Assembly (NCBI GenBank): GCA_002720125.1
Contig: PBGQ01000047.1
Coordinates: 1 to 22,921, forward strand
Direction: 5' to 3'
Source of the DNA: Rickettsiales bacterium
GTDB lineage: Bacteria > Pseudomonadota > Alphaproteobacteria > TMED109
Length of the DNA: 22,921 nucleotides
Below, piece after piece: positions 17,257 to 22,921 of this stretch. The notes beneath the pieces were generated by a model that saw only the letters and a list, made by a program, of their open reading frames with translations, searched no databases and had not been told where the DNA came from. Each line of letters opens with the position of its first letter. Position 1 is the stretch's first letter. The position numbers were made by a program, and so were the translations under genes.

Positions 17257-18386
17257 GAATATGAGATGCCTCCAAACCTTTTCCTAGTAATAGAAAGCAT
17301 CATTCCCAAACCTATACATGTAGAAATTAAAGAAGAACCCCCATATGAAATTAAAGGTAATGGTATTCCTGTTATAGGAATAAGTTTTACTGACACACTA
17401 ATGTTAATAAGAGACTGTAAAATAAACATTACTAGTAATCCTGAGCATGCAACTATGGAAAATTTATCTTCACAATCACTAACTCTATATAAACCTCTAA
17501 AAAAAATAGTAAAAATTATAAAAATAATTACAAAGCATGTGATAATTCCATATTCCTCTGCTATGACGGGAAATATAAAATCTGTATGTGCATCAGGTAT
17601 ATTTTTTTTAATTGTTCCTTCTCCTGGTCCTTTTCCAAAATATCCACCTGCCTGGTAGGCCTCCATTGATTTTTCTATCTGATAATGATTACGTTCTTCA
17701 TTAAAATAATTAGAAATCCTACTTTTAACGTGAGAAGTGGAGAAATAAGCTACAAGAAAAAAAAATAAAATATTCGCAAAAGTTATTAATACCCATTTTA
17801 TATTTATTCCAGCTATAAAATATTGAGCAAAGAAGACTAAAAAAATAATAGTAAGCATACTAAAGTTTGGCTGCAAGACTAATAATATACTCGTAAAAAT
17901 AAGCAAGAAAAAAGCAATGAGGTTTCCATGTAGTTTTAAATGTTTATATTCTATTTCTTCTTTAATTGTTAGAAAGTATGAAAATATAATGATTAAAAAT
18001 GACTTGAAAAATTCTGACGGTTGAATTGTGAAACCTAAAAATTCCAACCATCTTGCCGCTCCATTATTTACGTTATTTTGAATTAAGGTAATTAGCATTA
18101 AAAAAATACTTACACCACCTCCTAGAAAAGAAATATTAATTATGCCCTTTAATGAAAAAAAAGAGAAAAGTAATAATGTGGTAAGTGCTAAGATTATAAA
18201 AACTCCATGTTTTTTTATAAAATATAGCTCAGTTAAATCTTTCTTGATAGCAATGCTAGGACTAGATGTAGTAACAAATAAAATACCTAAACTTATTAAA
18301 AAAATAATCATGGAGAGATTAAATAAGTCTACCGACTTCGCCCAGTGAGAGAAAAGATTTATAGAAAATGATTTATTGTTTCTCAT
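17253..18386 (-). CDS. ftsW: Septal peptidoglycan polymerase FtsW (SEDS family)
   Basis: FtsW is a polytopic inner-membrane SEDS glycosyltransferase that polymerises lipid II at the septum together with the transpeptidase FtsI. The 377 residues are very hydrophobic, with about ten membrane segments starting near residue 22. Family motifs are AARWLEFLGFTIQPSEFFKS, the TDFIFPVIAEEYG segment and the C-terminal TGIPLPLISYGGSS. IPLPLISYGGSS is the SEDS signature close to the end. Position between murD and murG separates it from the elongation paralogue RodA. The ATG overlaps the murD stop by 4 bp and has the strongest Shine-Dalgarno sequence in the window seven bases upstream. FtsI is not in the window. 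Confidence 0.96.
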   Translation of the reverse strand: MRNNKSFSINLFSHWAKSVDLFNLSMIIFLISLGILFVTTSSPSIAIKKDLTELYFIKKHGVFIILALTTLLLFSFFSLKGIINISFLGGGVSIFLMLITLIQNNVNNGAARWLEFLGFTIQPSEFFKSFLIIIFSYFLTIKEEIEYKHLKLHGNLIAFFLLIFTSILLVLQPNFSMLTIIFLVFFAQYFIAGINIKWVLITFANILFFFLVAYFSTSHVKSRISNYFNEERNHYQIEKSMEAYQAGGYFGKGPGEGTIKKNIPDAHTDFIFPVIAEEYGIITCFVIIFIIFTIFFRGLYRVSDCEDKFSIVACSGLLVMFILQSLINISVSVKLIPITGIPLPLISYGGSSLISTCIGLGMMLSITRKRFGGISYS

Positions 18387-19729
18387 GCAGCATCCTCCCT
18401 CAATTTCTTAAAGATATTTTTAAAGTGTTCTCCTCTTTTTTTAAAATTTTTATATAACCCATAAGATGCTGAAGCTGGCGAAAGTAATACGGGATAATTT
18501 TTTTTCGAGAACTCACTTGCTTTATAAGAAAACCTGACTGCCTCATTCATATCTTTACAAAAATATTTTCTAGAAGCACTTCCAAAAACTTTCCCTATAT
18601 CCTCTGCCGTCTCTCCGAATAAAAAAATAGCAAATATTCTGTTAGTGAATCTTTTTAGAGGTTTGTAGCTTTCTCCTTTTTTTGACCCACCAGCAATTAA
18701 GATGACTTTATCAAAAGACTCTAGAGCTGAACAAGTTGCTGCTACATTAGTTGCTTTTGAGTCATTATAAAAGCTAGTTTTATTTACCTTTCCAATAAAT
18801 TCTATTCTGTGGGGCAACCCTTTGAAATTAAGTATTTTTTTAAAAATAGTATTAGCTTTTATATTTGATGCTTTTAAAGCAGCAAATGCAATACAAAAAT
18901 TTAACCTATTATGCTCAAGTTTAAGAAAAATATTTTCTTTTAATTCATGAATTTTATAATCAAAATAGTTATCTACAAATTGTTTATCTTTGAAACTAAT
19001 ACCGTTTTTTAAAGTATTTTTGTTAGAAACCCATATGATTTTTAATTTTTCAGATTTTTTATTATTATATTTTCTCCTTAAATTTAAATCGTCGTAATTT
19101 AATATCAAATAATCATTCTTTTTTTGGTTTTTGGTTATATTAAATTTAGCATTTTTATAATTTTTAAAATTTCCATGATGCAAAATATGGTCTGGTTTTA
19201 TGTTGGTTATAACAGAAATACTTGGTCTTATCTTATGTATATAGTCCAATTGAAAAGAAGATAATTCTACAACAACGTTTTTATTAATTTTATTAAGATT
19301 GTCTAATACTAAATTACCGTAGTTACCTAATGGTTTTGTATTTAATGCTTTGGCAATCATCATCGCAACTGTAGATTTTCCGTTTGTTCCTGTTACGGCA
19401 ATCAACTTAATTTTAACATCTAAATTACTTATAGAGTAAAGAAAGAGATCAATGTCAGTAGAGATATGTATACCTTCTTTAATGATTTTTTTTACTATGA
19501 AATGTTTTCTACTTACACCAGGGGATACAAAAATAAAATCATAATATTTTAATTCTAAATCTTTTGGATCTATTTTTTTAAATTTTTTATTACAATTATT
19601 TTTATTATTATCATCCCAGAAGAATATTTTACATTTCTTAGCACTAAGAAATTTTGCTACTGATTTCCCTGTCTCACCAAAACCGATTATTAATATTTTT
19701 TTATAATAATATTTATTTTTTAATGACAT
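18383..19729 (-). CDS. murD: UDP-N-acetylmuramoyl-L-alanine--D-glutamate ligase MurD
   Basis: MurD is the cytoplasmic ATP-dependent ligase that adds D-glutamate to UDP-MurNAc-L-Ala. The 448 residues show the N-terminal Rossmann motif IIGFGETGKS (14-23), SPGV (69-72), the ATP loop TGTNGKST (113-120) and ELSSFQLD (155-162). NIKPDHILHHG (176-186) is next, and K195 in NAKFNI is at the place of the carbamylated lysine. The C-terminal domain has HRIEFIG, NDSKATN and SPASASYGLYKNFKKRG, the last close to the MurD-specific end motif. The N-terminal third is rich in Lys and Asn, following the base composition. It starts 6 bp after mraY with no strong Shine-Dalgarno sequence, and overlaps ftsW by 4 bp. 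Confidence 0.96.
   Translation of the reverse strand: MSLKNKYYYKKILIIGFGETGKSVAKFLSAKKCKIFFWDDNNKNNCNKKFKKIDPKDLELKYYDFIFVSPGVSRKHFIVKKIIKEGIHISTDIDLFLYSISNLDVKIKLIAVTGTNGKSTVAMMIAKALNTKPLGNYGNLVLDNLNKINKNVVVELSSFQLDYIHKIRPSISVITNIKPDHILHHGNFKNYKNAKFNITKNQKKNDYLILNYDDLNLRRKYNNKKSEKLKIIWVSNKNTLKNGISFKDKQFVDNYFDYKIHELKENIFLKLEHNRLNFCIAFAALKASNIKANTIFKKILNFKGLPHRIEFIGKVNKTSFYNDSKATNVAATCSALESFDKVILIAGGSKKGESYKPLKRFTNRIFAIFLFGETAEDIGKVFGSASRKYFCKDMNEAVRFSYKASEFSKKNYPVLLSPASASYGLYKNFKKRGEHFKNIFKKLREDAA
18394..18401 (-). promoter_or_regulatory. Strong ribosome binding site of ftsW
   Basis: GAGGGAGG on the minus strand stands 7 bases before the ftsW ATG, inside the last codons of murD. It is unusually G-rich for this AT-rich window and close to full complementarity with the 16S rRNA tail, suggesting efficient re-initiation for this membrane protein. 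Confidence 0.7.
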
Positions 19730-19735
19730 AGTCTT

Positions 19736-20821
19736 TTATCTAATCTTCAAAGTTACGAGACTTGCCATTGCAAGTATGATTGATATTATCCAAAACCTAA
19801 TAACTATCGTTGACTCCGACCAACCTTTTTGTTCAAAATGATGATGCAAAGGAGCCATTCTAAAAACTCTTCTTTTTGTTAATTTATATGATACTACTTG
19901 TACTATTACTGAAATAGCCTCTAATACAAAAAGACCTCCTGCCATTACAAGAAGAATTTCATTTTTGGTCATAACGCTAATTGCTCCTATGGATCCACCA
20001 GCAGACAACGAACCTGTATCTCCCATAAAAACTTTTGCTGGAGGGGCATTAAACCATAAAAAACCAAGACCTGCTCCTACTAAAGCAGCACAAAATATAG
20101 TAATCTCACCAACTCCGTCTATATAAATTAAATTTAAATAATTAGAAAAAATACTATTACCAACCAGGTAAGAAATAATAGCAAATGTACTTGCTACAAT
20201 TATTATTGGGACAATAGCTAATCCATCTAATCCATCAGTAAGGTTTACCGCATTTGATGAACCAACTACCACCAAAACTGAAAACACAAACCAAAAATAA
20301 CCTAAATCTATTATTAGCTTTTTAAATACCGGAAAAGTTAGTGAAGTATTTACTTCTTCTGAAATATTGAACAGTGTCACAGTAAAGACTAAAGAAATAA
20401 TTATCTGAAAAATAATCTTTAAAAAACTAGACAAACCTTTATAAGAATTTCTAGATAATTTGATATAATCATCGATAAAACCAATTAAACCAAATGAAAA
20501 AGTAACAAATAGAATGAGCCAAATATATTTATTATTTATGTCTGCCCATAATAAAGTAGAAGATATCACAGCCAATAAGATCATTGTTCCTCCCATTGTA
20601 GGCGTGCCTTTCTTAGCTTCTATTTGCCATTTTGGCCCATCTTCTCTAATTGGTTGTCCGATCTTTTGTTTCTTTTTAAGAAAATTTATTATGTGCGGTC
20701 CTGCTAAAAAACTAATTAGTATGGAAGTTATAAAAGCTGCTCCTGATCTAAATGTTAGATACTTAAATATATTTAGAAAGGTATAATCTCCTACATAGTC
20801 ATATAAAAAATTATATATCAT
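19736..20821 (-). CDS. mraY: Phospho-N-acetylmuramoyl-pentapeptide transferase MraY
   Basis: MraY is the polytopic inner-membrane enzyme that moves phospho-MurNAc-pentapeptide from UDP onto undecaprenyl phosphate, making lipid I. The 361 residues match the usual length, with about ten membrane segments. Signature motifs are KKGTPTMGG (70-78), the magnesium and catalytic aspartates D117 and D118 in FIDDYIKL, NLTDGLDGLA (193-202) and D268 in FMGDTGSL. The histidine cluster PLHHHFE (324-330) completes the set. The N-terminus MIYNFLYDY is typical. The ATG overlaps murF by 11 bp and has GAAGGA ten bases upstream (20832-20837). It lies between murF and murD, the standard dcw order. Confidence 0.98.
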   Translation of the reverse strand: MIYNFLYDYVGDYTFLNIFKYLTFRSGAAFITSILISFLAGPHIINFLKKKQKIGQPIREDGPKWQIEAKKGTPTMGGTMILLAVISSTLLWADINNKYIWLILFVTFSFGLIGFIDDYIKLSRNSYKGLSSFLKIIFQIIISLVFTVTLFNISEEVNTSLTFPVFKKLIIDLGYFWFVFSVLVVVGSSNAVNLTDGLDGLAIVPIIIVASTFAIISYLVGNSIFSNYLNLIYIDGVGEITIFCAALVGAGLGFLWFNAPPAKVFMGDTGSLSAGGSIGAISVMTKNEILLVMAGGLFVLEAISVIVQVVSYKLTKRRVFRMAPLHHHFEQKGWSESTIVIRFWIISIILAMASLVTLKIR

Positions 20822-22208
20822 TTATTTTATTTCCTTCTATATTTTCAATAATTTTTTTTAGACCAATCCCATTTGATCCTTTTATCAGAATTAGATCTCC
20901 ACTATTAATAATATTTTTAAATTTTTCTAAAAGGTTTGAGTTGTCTTCAAAATGATATTTTTCCAGGCTATTAGGTATAGTTCTGAAAACTTGTTTCATA
21001 TATTTTCCTTTAGTAAACAAAATATCTATCCCTGTGCTAAGGATTACTTCTTTAAATGCTAAATGAAATTCTAAGCTTCGCTGTCCTAGTTCTAGCATAT
21101 CACCGAGTATTACAATTTTCTTTCCAGATGATTTAATGTCTTTAAAAGAAAATAATGAAGCTTTCAAAGAAGCAGGATTTGAATTGTAGGTGTCATCTAT
21201 TATTGTAATGATCTTACCATCAATCTGATAACTACTCTTACTTCCTCTTCCTCTAGGAATTTTATAATCACTTACTCCATTAAGAATTTTATTCATGTCG
21301 TAATTATAAAAATAACCAGTTGCTATTACTGAAAGGCTATTTAATATCCAATGTTCGCCTAGAATTGGCATTTTCCAACTAATTTTTTTTCCAAAAGCAA
21401 TTGCATCTACTAAATATTTTCCTCCAGAAATTTTTAAGTTTTCTAGTCTTATATTTGCATCTTTAGCTTTTCCGTAAGTTATTACATTCTTTAACTTAAG
21501 TTTTTGTGCTTTTTGATGAATAAATTGACTATAGTTTGTATCAATATTAAAAATACAGCAGCCGTTTTTGGGAAGGTTATCTAGTATTTCTGATTTAGCC
21601 TGTGCTATCTTTTTTAAAGTCCTGAGTCCAATTAAATGAGAGTTTTCTATGGCTGTTATAATAGCCGTCTCTGGCAAACAAATCTCAGTAAGATTTCTGA
21701 TTTCTCCTATCCTATTCATCCCCAATTCAAGTATGCAAACACTTGCTTTTTTAGGCATTCTACATATACTCAAAGGGACTCCAATATGATTATTAAAATT
21801 ACCTTCATTGGCATGCACTTTTTTCTCTATTTTTTCTAGGGCTATTCTCAACATCTCTTTGGTTCCTGTTTTACCAACACTTCCAGTAACGCAAATGAAT
21901 CTTGCATCACTACTTAAACGAATTTGCCTTGCTATTTTCTGAAGAGCTACTAAAACATCTTCTACTTTAAGGTATGGAAATACTCTCTTTGTATTAATTT
22001 CTTTACTAATTAATGCTGCTTTTGCTCCTTTCTTAAAAGCATCCTTAATATACTTATGACCATCATGATTACTGCCTTTTAATGCACAAAACATATCTCC
22101 TTTTTTTAGACTTCTGGTATCAATTGATATTCCTGAAACTTCCCATTTTGTATTTGTTTTTCCGTTAGTAATTCTTCTTAGATTTTCAGAGTCCCATAAG
22201 CTAAACAT
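20811..22208 (-). CDS. murF: UDP-N-acetylmuramoyl-tripeptide--D-alanyl-D-alanine ligase MurF
   Basis: MurF adds the D-Ala-D-Ala dipeptide, made by Ddl, to UDP-MurNAc-tripeptide in the cytoplasm. I start it at the ATG of 22208 (465 residues), which shares one base with the murE stop (TGATG). A TTG one codon upstream is less likely. The N-terminal domain has ISIDTRSLKKGDMFCALKG (about 27-45). The ATP loop is TGSVGKTGTKE (108-118); Val and Gly replace the common Asn and Thr, a form I recall from other Alphaproteobacteria. NEGNFNNHIGVPLSI (about 134-148), ELGMNRIGEI and DDTYNSNPAS (C-terminal domain) are further MurF signatures. The gene overlaps mraY by 11 bp at its 3' end. Confidence 0.97.
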   Translation of the reverse strand: MFSLWDSENLRRITNGKTNTKWEVSGISIDTRSLKKGDMFCALKGSNHDGHKYIKDAFKKGAKAALISKEINTKRVFPYLKVEDVLVALQKIARQIRLSSDARFICVTGSVGKTGTKEMLRIALEKIEKKVHANEGNFNNHIGVPLSICRMPKKASVCILELGMNRIGEIRNLTEICLPETAIITAIENSHLIGLRTLKKIAQAKSEILDNLPKNGCCIFNIDTNYSQFIHQKAQKLKLKNVITYGKAKDANIRLENLKISGGKYLVDAIAFGKKISWKMPILGEHWILNSLSVIATGYFYNYDMNKILNGVSDYKIPRGRGSKSSYQIDGKIITIIDDTYNSNPASLKASLFSFKDIKSSGKKIVILGDMLELGQRSLEFHLAFKEVILSTGIDILFTKGKYMKQVFRTIPNSLEKYHFEDNSNLLEKFKNIINSGDLILIKGSNGIGLKKIIENIEGNKINDI

Positions 22209-22921
22209 CAAGCTATTCTCCTCAAAGCATCTTCAGCAATTTCTTTATCATTAAAGGGTATTTTTTTTCCTTGCACTTCTTGATATTTTTCGTGTCCCTT
22301 TCCTGCAATAAGCAATATATCCTCATTCTTCATACAATTGACAGCTTTGAATATTGCCTTTTTTCTATCTCCCATATTCACAGCCTTTTGACAGAATTTA
22401 GTTAATTGTTCTCTAATTTCAGAAGGATTCTCATTTCTCGGATTATCATCTGTTATAAAAATTTTATCTGCTAATTTATTAGCTATCTTAGCCATAATTT
22501 TTCTTTTTCCTTTGTCTCTGTCTCCACCACATCCAAAAAGCACTATTAATTTAGACTTCTTTTTTTTTATCTTATTAAGTTCTAACAAACTTTTTTCTAG
22601 AGATTTTGGAGAATGTGCATAGTCAATAAAAATTGATAATTTTTTATTTGTAATATCTTTTAAAATGGTTAGCCTTCCAGGAGGATTTGTAATTTTTACT
22701 ATTTCTTTTAAAATTTTTTTCAAGGAGATTCCTTGAGCATTAGCAACTGCTAGTGCCGCTACTAGATTTTCAATTTGGTAATCAGCGAACAATTTACATG
22801 AGAATTGATGAATTTTATTTTTATATAAAATTTTAACTATAGAAAAAGTAGATTTCCTAATAATATCTTGAATTTGCCAGTCACTTCTGGAAAAACCATA
22901 GGTAATATATTTTATATTTTT
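22208..22921 (-). CDS. murE: UDP-N-acetylmuramoyl-tripeptide synthetase MurE, meso-DAP type, C-terminal part, 5' end outside window
   Basis: MurE adds the third stem-peptide residue to UDP-MurNAc-L-Ala-D-Glu. The frame stays open to the window end, giving 237 visible residues; the codon at 22792 is an internal TTG and not the start. The ATP loop and N-terminal domain lie outside. Visible motifs are the end of the middle domain (YQIENLVAALAVANAQG, the place of the usual FNVYNLLAA), IDYAHSP (YAHTP in most), LFGCGGDRDKGKR and ITDDNPRNENP. IAGKGHEKYQ closes the C-terminal domain. DNPR (22436-22447) is the motif that binds meso-diaminopimelate rather than lysine, so the wall is meso-DAP type. It overlaps murF by one base (TGATG). 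Confidence 0.96.
   Translation of the reverse strand, partial: KNIKYITYGFSRSDWQIQDIIRKSTFSIVKILYKNKIHQFSCKLFADYQIENLVAALAVANAQGISLKKILKEIVKITNPPGRLTILKDITNKKLSIFIDYAHSPKSLEKSLLELNKIKKKKSKLIVLFGCGGDRDKGKRKIMAKIANKLADKIFITDDNPRNENPSEIREQLTKFCQKAVNMGDRKKAIFKAVNCMKNEDILLIAGKGHEKYQEVQGKKIPFNDKEIAEDALRRIA
22218..22223 (-). promoter_or_regulatory. Ribosome binding site of murF
   Basis: GAGGAG on the minus strand lies 9 bases before the ATG at 22206-22208 and inside the last codons of murE. It supports that start and suggests coupled but self-sufficient translation of murF. Confidence 0.65.

Noticed and set aside
17197..17658. 153-codon open frame on the plus strand
   Set aside because: It lies wholly antisense to the ends of ftsW and the start of murG, has no recognisable domain, and AT-rich, stop-poor antisense frames of hydrophobic genes are expected by chance.
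22790..22792. TTG at 22792 as the start of murE
   Set aside because: The frame continues open to the window end, and a start here would lack the ATP-binding domain that MurE needs; the gene is cut by the window edge.
1..22921. Search for tRNA, rRNA, CRISPR arrays, riboswitches, insertion sequences, phage or defence genes
   Set aside because: Every large frame is an ordinary housekeeping gene, gaps are at most 65 bp, and I saw no repeated spacers, inverted terminal repeats, transposase motifs or cloverleaf-like sequences.

Overview
This window is an AT-rich stretch (roughly 30% G+C by eye) from a Gram-negative bacterium with an outer membrane and meso-diaminopimelate peptidoglycan. The evidence is LpxC (lipid A), BamD (outer-membrane assembly) and a MurE C-terminus carrying the DNPR motif. 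murB lies between murC and ddl, and recN and ligA follow bamD; both arrangements are typical of Alphaproteobacteria. The base composition and very tight packing suggest a streamlined marine-type or otherwise reduced lineage. The order or genus cannot be decided from this sequence alone.

Layout. Positions 1-1193 (+) hold the C-terminal half of an aminopeptidase P and an NADPH-dependent FMN reductase-like flavoprotein, overlapping by 4 bp. Positions 1198-5713 (-) hold ligA, recN and bamD, packed with 0-1 bp between them. Positions 5760-8223 (+) hold a probable histidinol-phosphatase (HisN type) and electron-transfer-flavoprotein:ubiquinone oxidoreductase. Positions 8249-22921 (-) hold the division and cell wall (dcw) cluster. 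Read in its own direction the order is murE (5' end outside the window), murF, mraY, murD, ftsW, murG, murC, murB, ddl, ftsQ, ftsA, ftsZ, lpxC.

How the genes work together. MurC, MurD, MurE, MurF and Ddl build the UDP-MurNAc-pentapeptide, MurB having made UDP-MurNAc. MraY and MurG convert it to lipid I and lipid II, and FtsW polymerises it at the septum. FtsZ, FtsA and FtsQ form the division machinery. LpxC commits precursor to lipid A, which couples envelope growth to division. LigA and RecN serve DNA joining and repair, and BamD serves outer-membrane protein insertion. The hisN/ETF-QO pair is metabolic, lies on the opposite strand, and separates bamD-recN-ligA from lpxC.

There is no stretch longer than 65 bp without a gene. 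I see no tRNA, rRNA, CRISPR array, insertion sequence or prophage gene, and no broken gene. The two end genes are cut only by the window edges. This is mainly a conserved housekeeping region. I did not find a convincing undescribed system. The findings below are modest points about arrangement, translation signals and protein variation.
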